The position numbers and the translations under genes are program-made. 64,000 nucleotides of DNA from Fodinibius sp034521915 (GTDB lineage: Bacteria; Bacteroidota; Rhodothermia; Balneolales; Balneolaceae): positions 31,610 to 95,609 of the forward strand of contig NZ_JAXHLU010000009.1 of NCBI RefSeq assembly GCF_034521915.1. The letters are read 5' to 3'. The notes beneath the pieces were generated by a model. That model saw only the letters and a program-made list of their open reading frames with translations, made no database searches and had not been told where the DNA came from. Numbering within the stretch: position 1 is the first letter of the stretch; every line of letters begins with the position of its first letter. Below, piece after piece: positions 16,786-24,715 of the stretch.

Positions 16786-17128
16786 TTCCCAAACGACAGA
16801 GGATAAACAGCTAAAGTCGAACCATTAGGTGTGAGGGTGAGACGTAGTTTATGTAAGTGATGTGTATTTCGTAATGCGTAATATGTAACGAGTGATACAT
16901 AATTAAAAACTGTTGCCTATTACTCATTACGCATCACTCATTATTCGCCACTTATTGCTTCTAGCTCTTCACCTCGAATTCCTACCCACTTTAAACTTTA
17001 CCAGACCCACACCCTGCTTATATTTACCATTAAACAACAATTATTTATTGTTTATCAATAAAATTTTATTGCAATTCAATAATTATTATTTTTACTTATT
17101 GGTGAACATCAAGAAATAACCGATACGT
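16786..17128. other. Intergenic region with large heptad hairpin
   Basis: A 343-base gap between amn and the DUF2975 genes. Its middle is occupied by two arms of degenerate 7-bp repeats (see the repeat entry). The right part, about 17030-17110, is very AT-rich and probably holds the promoter of the DUF2975 operon. No ORF here is convincing. Confidence 0.6.
16854..16978. repeat. Two-armed array of degenerate 7-bp repeats
   Basis: The left arm has seven units every 7 bases from 16854 to 16902, consensus roughly TRCGTAA (TTCGTAA, TGCGTAA, TATGTAA). The right arm has eight units from 16923 to 16978, such as CTCATTA, CGCATCA, CTCATTA. The arms are broadly inverted copies around a 20-base centre. 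The 7-base phase is kept although single bases vary. Confidence 0.7.
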
Positions 17129-17764
17129 ATGGCTTGGAAATGGTTTAAAAACGATGGGAGTATTGCTGGTTTTCTTTACTTCTTTGCTCTGCTTGCATGG
17201 GGTATTTACTTCATTTCAATTTTAGGCGGGTCGCTATTATTTGTAGCTGATATTTTTATTGGTGATCTACATTTCCTTGAATTACCTGCTCGAATTCATA
17301 TCTATGACTTTACAGAAATCATCGCCAACAGTGACACAGTTAACATTTTTAACAGTTCCATTATGGAAACGAATGCAAGCTTAGAAGATATCGAGCCTGA
17401 AAACAAATGGAGCTATTATCTGGCTTCTGTTATGACGATCGGTCTTGATGGAATTATCCTTTACTGACTTACCCTACTCGGACGCATACTACGAAGCTTG
17501 CGACGCGAGGAGCCATGGAATAAACAAAACTCAAAATACCTTAAGACTATTGGTTATTTAATGTTGCTTGCCGTTCCTTATAAGTACGGTATTGGGTGGC
17601 TTTCGTATCTGATGATCGACCAAATCCAACTTCCAGAAAGCATATCGCTACTTTGGCCACCGATTGCGTGGGAGCTAGGACTTGCCGGGCTGGCAGTTTT
17701 ACTAGTGGCCTACATTTTTGAGGAAGGTACACGCCTGTACGAAGAACAAAAACTTACGGTGTAG
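17129..17764 (+). pseudogene. DUF2975 membrane protein broken by an in-frame TGA
   Basis: The first of three tandem DUF2975-type membrane proteins. Reading from the ATG at 17129, codon 113 is TGA (17465-17467); the same frame then continues to 17764. Read through, it would be 211 residues, against 215 for its neighbour, with four membrane segments and the family C-terminus LYEEQKLTV. The neighbour aligns across the stop (GLFIYGLYQLRILL opposite DGIILY-stop-LTLLGRILRSL). So this is a single nonsense change: a recent pseudogene, a sequence error or, less likely, readthrough. Two separate proteins of 112 and about 88 aa are an alternative. Confidence 0.8.
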
Positions 17765-17768
17765 TATT

Positions 17769-18416
17769 ATGAATAGATTTGGCAAAAAATCGACCGCATA
17801 CATTTGCTATCTGATCGTGAACGTGTGGTGGTATCTATCCTGTGTTTTAGGATTTATCTTCCCCGCTACGCTAATCTATGAATACTTCCACAGCTCCCAC
17901 CCGGATTCTATAATGGGGATAACCCTGCCCCTGGAACCATCACTGGTAACGCTAAACGAAGAAGCCAACTACGAGTTTATCGAGATTGATTCGGTTACCG
18001 GAACATTAGATTTTGATTTCATCTTACACAGCAATCCCTTTACCTATTTAATCTGGAGCAGTTTTATCTGCATTGCACTCGGCCTTTTTATTTATGGATT
18101 ATATCAGCTGCGCATCCTACTAAAACAAACCGTGGATGGATCTATATTTACAGCTGCAAATATCCGCCGAATCAAAACTATCGCCATCCTTCTGATTATT
18201 GTTGAACCTCTACAGTGGCTTGTCCGATATTTTATTCGCAACTCACTGGCTGACAAAGCACACTTGCTGGCATCACAACAGGCAGATATCAGCATTAACA
18301 TACCCATGGTGGGCGAAGATTGGATGTTCATTATCATGGGATTGCTGGTCTTTACCCTGGCCGCCGTATTCGAAAAAGGCAACGAAATGTATCAAGAACT
18401 AAAACTGACGGTGTAA
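17769..18416 (+). CDS. DUF2975-type membrane protein, copy 2
   Basis: Inner-membrane protein of 215 aa with four hydrophobic segments (about residues 15-40, 95-120, 140-160, 185-205) and an extracytoplasmic loop between the first two. It ends in FEKGNEMYQELKLTV, like the preceding gene's YEEQKLTV and the next gene's QKEQDLTI, the shared DUF2975 tail. The ATG at 17769 lies 4 bases after the stop of copy 1, so the genes are co-transcribed. DUF2975 proteins are often encoded beside a small XRE regulator, as here, but their function is unknown. Confidence 0.8.
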   Translation: MNRFGKKSTAYICYLIVNVWWYLSCVLGFIFPATLIYEYFHSSHPDSIMGITLPLEPSLVTLNEEANYEFIEIDSVTGTLDFDFILHSNPFTYLIWSSFICIALGLFIYGLYQLRILLKQTVDGSIFTAANIRRIKTIAILLIIVEPLQWLVRYFIRNSLADKAHLLASQQADISINIPMVGEDWMFIIMGLLVFTLAAVFEKGNEMYQELKLTV

Positions 18417-18420
18417 CGAT

Positions 18421-19152
18421 ATGTACACAAAAAAATACCGGATAATCACCCTCGGCTTACTATCTGTTTTTACTCTTTGGATGGCATACAGTGGATTTAA
18501 GCAATATCAAACCATAAACACCTTGTTGGATACGCAGATATTAACCCCCCCCTCAATCGATGATAAAAGTCTAGAAATCGGGGATCTCAGAATCACAAAA
18601 GCAAGTGTCCAAGATTTTGACCAGCCGGACCGGCGAAAGTACGGCAGAACATTTGTTTCGGTAACCAACCTGGATCACCAAACGCCTTCGCCACAGCTGG
18701 ATAATACTCTGCTCAACCTGTCGCAAAGACAGCAAAATCGCACTATTTACGGCCTGTGGGGATATCCGTCATTTTTAGTATCGCCGGATGACCTTTCATT
18801 CTGGCGATCCCAACTTTACCTACAGATCTTGTTTTATTTTGGTGGACTAGCCATCATTGGCATCTTCTTCATATTATTTTATGAGCTCAATTATCGAAAA
18901 GACAACAAGCTGTTTGTCCCGGCCATCAAAAATGTGATTTTGGGGCTTTCAATATTATTCAGCGGCGGTGCCATCTTAAAATGGGGCTTAGATTTTCGGC
19001 TGTATAACTTTCTTAATGACCAATTTTACTTCGGGGAACCATTACCCCCTATTGACAATAATATGATATTTCTCGGTGGCACATTGCTTTTTACCGCTAT
19101 CATCTTACAGCGCGCCGTCGAGCTTCAGAAAGAACAAGACCTCACGATTTAG
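18421..19152 (+). CDS. DUF2975-like membrane protein, copy 3
   Basis: A 243-aa membrane protein with an N-terminal anchor (residues 7-24), a longer polar extracytoplasmic domain (25-135) and three further hydrophobic segments. The C-terminus AVELQKEQDLTI matches the DUF2975 ending. It is the most diverged of the three tandem copies and has the biggest loop, which could be the sensing part. It starts 4 bases after copy 2. Membership of DUF2975 is inferred from topology, tail and context. Confidence 0.7.
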   Translation: MYTKKYRIITLGLLSVFTLWMAYSGFKQYQTINTLLDTQILTPPSIDDKSLEIGDLRITKASVQDFDQPDRRKYGRTFVSVTNLDHQTPSPQLDNTLLNLSQRQQNRTIYGLWGYPSFLVSPDDLSFWRSQLYLQILFYFGGLAIIGIFFILFYELNYRKDNKLFVPAIKNVILGLSILFSGGAILKWGLDFRLYNFLNDQFYFGEPLPPIDNNMIFLGGTLLFTAIILQRAVELQKEQDLTI

Positions 19153-19156
19153 TATT

Positions 19157-19378
19157 ATGGCCATCAAGGTAAACTTGGATCTCATGCTGGTTAAGCGCGA
19201 CATGACGCTTACTGAACTATCTGAGGAGGTAGGGGTCACGATCTCGAACCTCTCGATCCTAAAAACAGGCAAGGCCAAAGCCGTACGCTTTTCGACGCTA
19301 AATGCTATTTGTGAAGCATTAGATTGCCAACCGGGTGATATTCTGGAATATGAGTCAAATAATAACAATACTGATTAA
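19157..19378 (+). CDS. Small XRE/Cro-type helix-turn-helix regulator
   Basis: A 73-aa DNA-binding protein. The ATG at 19157 gives MAIKVNLDLMLVKRDMTLTE; longer in-frame reading only extends into the preceding gene. The helix-turn-helix is TLTELSEEVGVTISNLSILK (residues 17-36), and CEALDCQPGDILEY closes the domain, as in YozG-like regulators. Its start lies 4 bases after the membrane-protein stop. XRE plus DUF2975 is a recurrent pair, so it probably controls this operon, perhaps through the membrane proteins. Confidence 0.87.
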   Translation: MAIKVNLDLMLVKRDMTLTELSEEVGVTISNLSILKTGKAKAVRFSTLNAICEALDCQPGDILEYESNNNNTD

Positions 19379-19424
19379 CCCAAAGTGCCAGCAATATCTT
19401 TCATACTAAGTGAATTAATAACAT

Positions 19425-20162
19425 ATGATTTTACAAGCTGAAAACATTTCCAAAACCTTTAAAAAGTCAGGTAGCAATTCTTTTCATCTGAATATCGATC
19501 ATCTTGAAATTAAAGAGGGTAGTTTTACCGCTATATTAGGCCCAAATGGATCGGGGAAATCAACTTTTTTAAAAATAATCCTGGACCTTCTTTTTGCTGA
19601 TTCCGGAAACATTTCGCTGATGGGCAACAATCATGAAGATAAACAAGCAAGGGCAAAGGTGAGCTATCTTCCCGAAAATTATTCCTTTCCCGAGTATTTT
19701 ACGGTAAAACAAATGCTTCATGCTTTCGCTGATCTCAAAGAATCGACGCCGGGACAGATAGATCGTAAAATAAACGAATTGGCCAACGCTTTTAATGTAA
19801 ATTATCTGAACAAAAGGATTAAGAATCTCTCCAAAGGCATGAGGCAAACATCAGCGCTTATGCACACCTTTTTGGCTGATGATCAATTTTATATCCTCGA
19901 TGAGCCCTTCAACGGACTCGATGCCGTACAAAAAAAAGCCATCATGGATTACATCTTCAGGCTGCAACAAGAACGCAATATTTCCATCCTGATCACCACA
20001 CACATTCTCTCAGACATCGACAAAACCTGCGATACCCTCTACCTTATCAACGATGGACGTATTATCAATTCGGCCAGCAAAAAAGAGATTCAAAAGCAAT
20101 TTGGCTCCGTTGAAGACTACTACCTCAATCATTTTGAAACCAAAGATCCCGCCATATCATGA
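19425..20162 (+). CDS. ABC transporter ATP-binding protein
   Basis: Cytoplasmic ATPase subunit, 245 aa. Walker A is LGPNGSGKST (about residues 38-47), the signature is LSKGMRQTSAL, and Walker B is FYILDEPFNGLD with the catalytic Glu; the switch His is in TTHILSD. It resembles the single-domain ATPases of ABC-2 exporters. It overlaps the next gene by 4 bases (ATGA), so both form one transporter. It lies 46 bases after the XRE gene and may belong to the same operon. The cargo is unknown. Confidence 0.9.
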   Translation: MILQAENISKTFKKSGSNSFHLNIDHLEIKEGSFTAILGPNGSGKSTFLKIILDLLFADSGNISLMGNNHEDKQARAKVSYLPENYSFPEYFTVKQMLHAFADLKESTPGQIDRKINELANAFNVNYLNKRIKNLSKGMRQTSALMHTFLADDQFYILDEPFNGLDAVQKKAIMDYIFRLQQERNISILITTHILSDIDKTCDTLYLINDGRIINSASKKEIQKQFGSVEDYYLNHFETKDPAIS

Positions 20163-20944
20163 TTCGTTATACCCTACGAACCCTTCTCAAAAATAAAACG
20201 CTATGGGCGTGGCCCGGCATTTTTATGCTCTTTGTTGTAGCCATTACTGTATGGGGCGGTGTCTCCGCAGATCCCTCCAGTTACTCATATGCAATAAATT
20301 TGGGTGGGTTACCCTTGCCAACAGGGATAGTGATAAACCAACTGGTTTCTATTACAATCCTCATCTCAATTATTGGTATCCCCACACATTTTTCAGAAAA
20401 TATAAAACCGGAGCGAGCATCTCTGCTCCTATCCAAACCCCTATCGCGAAGTGAATTATTCTTCTCAGATTTTATGGGTGTATTCACCTTTTGTTTTGCT
20501 TACACCGTCATTAGTGTACTACTTTTAGCTGTGCTAACCACAGTACACGGAGTGCTTTTTCCATTGCATCATGCTATTGCTATCATCGTATTTCTTCCCC
20601 TAATATTATTAACCTACTATATAACAATCGTCCTATTCCTGATACTCACCAACTCTTATCTAGGAGCAGTTATACTGGGATATTTTTTAACGGATTTTTC
20701 TGCTCTATTCTTAAATGCTGATCAGTTTCTACAGATGTTTGGTTTAACGGATACCTGGTTTGAAACACTCTTACAAATACTGGCCTATCTTATACCCAGC
20801 TCCGAAGCTTTTCAACAAATTATGAGTCAAATTTTTGACAGCGGATTTTCAGGTGTTGATATCAGTTTACTGGGCTTTGCTTTTGTCAGCTGTGTACCTT
20901 TGGCGTTGCTGGCTTTTTACCAATTCCGAAAGAAACAGTTTTAG
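20159..20944 (+). CDS. ABC-2-type transporter permease
   Basis: Inner-membrane permease partner of the upstream ATPase, 261 aa with about six hydrophobic segments (near 20-40, 60-80, 100-130, 135-160, 165-185, 230-255). The region FSENIKPERASLLLSKPLSRSE (here after segment 2) is typical of ABC-2 and NosY-like permeases. The start overlaps the ATPase stop. It converges with the DUF5916 gene, with 2 bases between the stops. The substrate cannot be predicted. Confidence 0.82.
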   Translation: MIRYTLRTLLKNKTLWAWPGIFMLFVVAITVWGGVSADPSSYSYAINLGGLPLPTGIVINQLVSITILISIIGIPTHFSENIKPERASLLLSKPLSRSELFFSDFMGVFTFCFAYTVISVLLLAVLTTVHGVLFPLHHAIAIIVFLPLILLTYYITIVLFLILTNSYLGAVILGYFLTDFSALFLNADQFLQMFGLTDTWFETLLQILAYLIPSSEAFQQIMSQIFDSGFSGVDISLLGFAFVSCVPLALLAFYQFRKKQF

Positions 20945-20946
20945 TA

Positions 20947-23211
20947 TCAGCTGCGGATTAAATACTGAAATTTCACAAAAAACTGGCGGTCGGTCTCTTT
21001 AAAACCGGTATATCTATTGGGACCGGCCTGATCAAAGTGATTCAGGTAATCAGTCATCCCAATATAAAATTTAGTAAATGGGTTGGCTTTATAATAAACA
21101 AGAGGATAGATCTGCAGCTGCTCATTAAAAGAATTGTACTGGGTAATGAGTCGTGCAAAGAACTTTTTTGAAAAATTGTAATTGCCCTTTAACCGGTAGA
21201 TATCACCGCTAAAATATTTTTCCTCTCCATTTGCGGCCGAAAGTTTCGAGTAGTTATAACTAAGCGACATTTCCAAACGAGAAGTAGGTTTTACGGTGGC
21301 ATCCACAGAAAAATTGTACCCTTCTCCCAACGTTGGGTTCTCCTGTCGGTTGATGTATTTTCCAAAATCCACATGCCCGCTTAGTGATAATTCGTTTAAC
21401 GGATTTGTACTCACATCAATCATGAGGCGATTCATCTGGGTGAAAAGTCGACCACGAAATCGTTCATCATTTAATGGTAAGAAGCTAAGTGACAAGTTCG
21501 TTTGTCCGCCAAAGTTATTACTCCACCTGGTAAAAATATACCGCTCCTGAAACTGCCCCCCAAAATCGTATCGCCAGCCAGTGTTTATACTTATATTTCC
21601 TCTGGACAACCATTCCCACTCGGGATAATAGGAGAGACTTTGTGAGGCATCGAATTTCCGTTGGTCAACCTGATTAATGAATCCGTTCTGTGTTTGAAAG
21701 GTAGGCGAATAGGAAGTGTAACCGAATGAAAAGTCATAGTACTTGGCCTGACGTGAAAACCGAGTAGTCAACAAGGTACCTCCAAACTGTTCTCCATTAA
21801 ATGCTGCATCATATGAGCTCTGCCCAAGAATCCTTGGCTCATCAAAAAGTTCTGGCTCATCTAATTCCTTTGTATTAGCATAGGCCGCCTGGCCGCTAAA
21901 ATAATAGTTGTCGGTCAACAAAATATTCCAGTCGATACTACCCACATAATTATGTCCATCTTGTTGATTGCGAGTTGTAACCAATCCGCCAATATATGAC
22001 TCGGATCCAAAATTATATGTCCCGCGAACCACATTATTATAGGCTTCAACATCCGATTGAACCAGTGAGCTGCCGTATCGCCCCGGAATGATAAAAGGAG
22101 CTTCCCGATCGTAAGCGGTTAAAAATGCAATGCTGAAATCTTCTGCCTGATGAGTTACTTTTCCGGCAGCCAGCGGACGGTTAATCATCCGGGAATAAAA
22201 CAGATTTTCTCTTGTGTTAAACAAATCGCTGCCTTTCATAAAGAAGGGACGTTTTTCGGAATAATACAGTGCAAAGGTTTCATTAGCAGATATTTGAGCC
22301 TGATCGGTTTCCACCTGGCTAAAGTCGGGATTTATAACAGCATTAAGAGAAGTCGTCGAGGTGGGCTCATACATCACACTCCCGCCAATACGTCCATTAA
22401 TACGCCCATGATCCAATCCAGAATTAGGATTCCCGGCATTATTAATGGTGCTACTTTGATAACTCATTCCGTACGGCAACAATTCTACTGTATTTGTATT
22501 TTCAATATCTTTTAACCCAACAAGACGTCCATTTTGGCAAAGCATACAGGAATTATCTAATCGTACATTGGTCCATGTAAACATATAACGACTATTGCGC
22601 GGATAATTTCTGATAAACTGAATTGACCATTTATGGATATCTCGATCTGGGAAATTCAAGCTTTTAAATGGAATTTTCAGCGTTACTTGATATCCTTTAT
22701 CGGTAATCTTCCCATCTGAATACCATAGCATATCAAAGTTCATATCCTCACTGTTACCCGTACGCATTCCATCCATTTGTATACCTAACGGATTTACGAA
22801 AAGTTCATAAGCCTGCTGGTTGTTATTAAAGGGATCCAGGAACACTCCCACGAAATCGTCTCCAAAACTGTTATCACGATCAGATATATTTGCCCGAATA
22901 TCTTCAGGGGACGGATCACTGCTGATAAAACCTACATAGATGTTTTTCTTACTGTAAAGCATCTTCACCTCAGTTTCGACAAAGGCCCGTACATCATCAT
23001 TTGGCTGTATCTGATGTTTGATATAAGCCGATTCTGCCTGTTGCCATGCCGGATGCGACAAATCAGCTGAAATATCAAAATCCTCTTCTATCGCGTAGGG
23101 CGATATCTGTTCGAGCGTATCTGTTACCTGCTGAGCTTTCGAGATATTAAATACGACTGTGAAAAATATAATTGTCGCAAAAAATATTTTCCCAATGGAT
23201 GTATGCAACAT
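20947..23211 (-). CDS. DUF5916-type outer-membrane protein with CBM9-like domain
   Basis: A 754-aa secreted protein with a signal peptide (IIFFTVVFNISKAQ, cleavage near residue 26). Residues 35-230 form a CBM9-like beta-sandwich (HPAWQQAE, KNIYVGFISSDPSPEDIRA, DDFVGVFLDPFNNN). The rest has alternating hydrophobic/polar strands with many aromatic residues and ends in FVKFQYLIRS, suggesting a beta-barrel closing with an aromatic/hydrophobic strand in the outer membrane. This layout is the DUF5916 family of Bacteroidota. Ligand and role are unknown. A monocistronic unit is likely. Confidence 0.82.
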   Translation of the reverse strand: MLHTSIGKIFFATIIFFTVVFNISKAQQVTDTLEQISPYAIEEDFDISADLSHPAWQQAESAYIKHQIQPNDDVRAFVETEVKMLYSKKNIYVGFISSDPSPEDIRANISDRDNSFGDDFVGVFLDPFNNNQQAYELFVNPLGIQMDGMRTGNSEDMNFDMLWYSDGKITDKGYQVTLKIPFKSLNFPDRDIHKWSIQFIRNYPRNSRYMFTWTNVRLDNSCMLCQNGRLVGLKDIENTNTVELLPYGMSYQSSTINNAGNPNSGLDHGRINGRIGGSVMYEPTSTTSLNAVINPDFSQVETDQAQISANETFALYYSEKRPFFMKGSDLFNTRENLFYSRMINRPLAAGKVTHQAEDFSIAFLTAYDREAPFIIPGRYGSSLVQSDVEAYNNVVRGTYNFGSESYIGGLVTTRNQQDGHNYVGSIDWNILLTDNYYFSGQAAYANTKELDEPELFDEPRILGQSSYDAAFNGEQFGGTLLTTRFSRQAKYYDFSFGYTSYSPTFQTQNGFINQVDQRKFDASQSLSYYPEWEWLSRGNISINTGWRYDFGGQFQERYIFTRWSNNFGGQTNLSLSFLPLNDERFRGRLFTQMNRLMIDVSTNPLNELSLSGHVDFGKYINRQENPTLGEGYNFSVDATVKPTSRLEMSLSYNYSKLSAANGEEKYFSGDIYRLKGNYNFSKKFFARLITQYNSFNEQLQIYPLVYYKANPFTKFYIGMTDYLNHFDQAGPNRYTGFKETDRQFFVKFQYLIRS

Positions 23212-23443
23212 TTAAGAACTATATTCTTAGAATTTATATGCCAGCTTAATATTCTTGTATTCTCTTACGAATTATTCACAAAATGTTACAACGAAAATCT
23301 TATAGAAAAAGTAGAAATAATAGTCTAAACATTTTAAAGGTTGTTAAAAATAATGCGCAATTATGTTTTCTACATCAACATTTTTGTAAGGATCCATGTT
23401 AATAATGCTCTTACTAATAAACCCAAATCAAGAGTACATACAT

Positions 23444-24223
23444 ATGTCTGATCAAGAGCAGTTTGAAGCCAATGATTTTTTAAAGCGTACCGTCAAAGAG
23501 ATGAATCCCGATGAACAGCCGCGCGAAAAGCTTACTAATTATGGCAGAGAAAGCCTTTCGGATGCAGAACTATTAGCGATTCTTTTACGCACCGGCAGTC
23601 CAAAAATGAATGTGATCCAGATGTCACAAGCCCTGCTCGATCATTTTGACGGGTTGCGTTATCTCGCACGAAAGGGATGGCAGGACTTGAAAGTCATACC
23701 CGGCATGGGAAAAGTAAAATCTCTGACGCTGGAAGCAGTATTCGAGCTATCGCGACGAATTCAGATGGCCAGCTTAGGCGAACAAGTGCAAATTACTTCG
23801 CCCGAAGATGCCGTTGCCTATTTTGGTCCCAAGTTGCGCGACCTTACCAAAGAGGTATTTATGGTGGCCTTTCTCAATAATGCTAAAATCGTAATGGGAT
23901 ATAAGAAAGTAAGCTCTGGCGGTTCTACGGCTACCATTGTTGATCCGGCGGAAGTAATGCGTCAAGCCGTAATGAATGAGGCCAATAGTATTTTGCTACT
24001 GCATAATCATCCCAGCGGTAACAACAACGAATCGAAGGCAGATATCCAGCTTACAAAACGGATTTCAAAATCAGGCAAATTGCTCGGCATTCCGGTAGAT
24101 GATCATATCATCATCGCCGGCGACGGGTATACCAGTTTCCGCGCCAAAGGACTTGTTGGATTAATAGAATTTGGAATTACGGAATTAAAACAGATATCCA
24201 CTGAAAATTATTATGCTATGTAA
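23444..24223 (+). CDS. radC: RadC-family JAB-domain protein
   Basis: RadC/DUF2466 family; the function is still debated (it was once linked to repair, and JAB folds often bind zinc). The N-terminal helix-hairpin-helix part includes LKVIPGMGKVKSLTLEA (about residues 75-95). The JAB/MPN metal motif is LLHNHPSGNNNESKADI (about 185-201), with the two His and one Asp. I prefer the ATG at 23444 (MSDQEQFEAND). The ATG at 23396 is in frame, adds 16 hydrophobic residues and has AAGGA just upstream, so it is a real alternative. Confidence 0.88.
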   Translation: MSDQEQFEANDFLKRTVKEMNPDEQPREKLTNYGRESLSDAELLAILLRTGSPKMNVIQMSQALLDHFDGLRYLARKGWQDLKVIPGMGKVKSLTLEAVFELSRRIQMASLGEQVQITSPEDAVAYFGPKLRDLTKEVFMVAFLNNAKIVMGYKKVSSGGSTATIVDPAEVMRQAVMNEANSILLLHNHPSGNNNESKADIQLTKRISKSGKLLGIPVDDHIIIAGDGYTSFRAKGLVGLIEFGITELKQISTENYYAM

Positions 24224-24378
24224 GAAATTGACCGGACAGATTATTGAATCTCATTATAAGGTTTATAACAAGCTATGATATGGATTGCCCTGCAGAATAG
24301 TTCATATTAAATCGATCTCCAGGTTGAACTTGACAAACAGCCGAATTAGAATGTGTTACGTCACTATCCCATAGCAGA

Positions 24379-24635
24379 TTCATTATAAGCGGCACATCGA
24401 TTGGTGCCAATATTGAGGAAGCTATTAGAGCACAAAGTCGAAGAGATTTTAAAGCAAAACTATCTATATCATATAAAGAAGCTCGTGAAACACATTATTG
24501 GCTACGGTTACTCTCGAAGCTACAAATATTAAGGTCAGTCTTTTATTAAATTTCGGCTAACGGCTTCAATTGAAAAATGTGACGAGTTACACAAATAATA
24601 ATTGGCTCGAGTATCAGCAAAACCTGTGTAACATC
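24379..24635 (+). pseudogene. Remnant of a four-helix-bundle (S23/IVP-type) protein gene
   Basis: Translation from 24379 reads RFIISGTSIGANIEEA..., then LSISYKEARETHYWLRLLSK, unmistakably the four-helix-bundle family (TIGR02436, 23S rRNA intervening-sequence proteins). The frame stops at 24547, but shifting near 24536 continues with SIEKCDELHK, and shifting again near 24593 gives IIIGSSISKT, the usual C-terminal part. The N-terminal third is not recognisable. So it is a decayed copy with at least two frameshifts and a lost start. Confidence 0.8.
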
Positions 24636-24644
24636 CGCGGTCTA

Positions 24645-24672
24645 TTCCTAATTCTCAATTCCTAATTCAACT
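24645..24672. repeat. Short 7-bp tandem repeat, TTCCTAA type
   Basis: Four 7-base units from 24645: TTCCTAA, TTCTCAA, TTCCTAA and a partial match. It lies 44 bases before the argS start. Confidence 0.55.
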
Positions 24673-24715
24673 GCTTATATTTACAGCCAATTAAAATTCT
24701 GCTAACAGTTATTTC

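Larger units (their letters stand above)
24224..24715. other. Intergenic stretch with gene remnant and repeat
   Basis: These 492 bases hold no intact gene. They contain the broken four-helix-bundle gene at 24379-24635 and a short 7-bp repeat array at 24645-24672 in front of argS. I see nothing clear in 24224-24378. Confidence 0.6.

Noticed and set aside
16854..16978. CRISPR array.
   Set aside because: Units are 7 bases without spacers, and no cas genes are in the window.
17465..17467. Selenocysteine at the TGA in the DUF2975 gene.
   Set aside because: The paralogue does not have Cys at this place, and no SECIS-like hairpin or sel gene was noticed.
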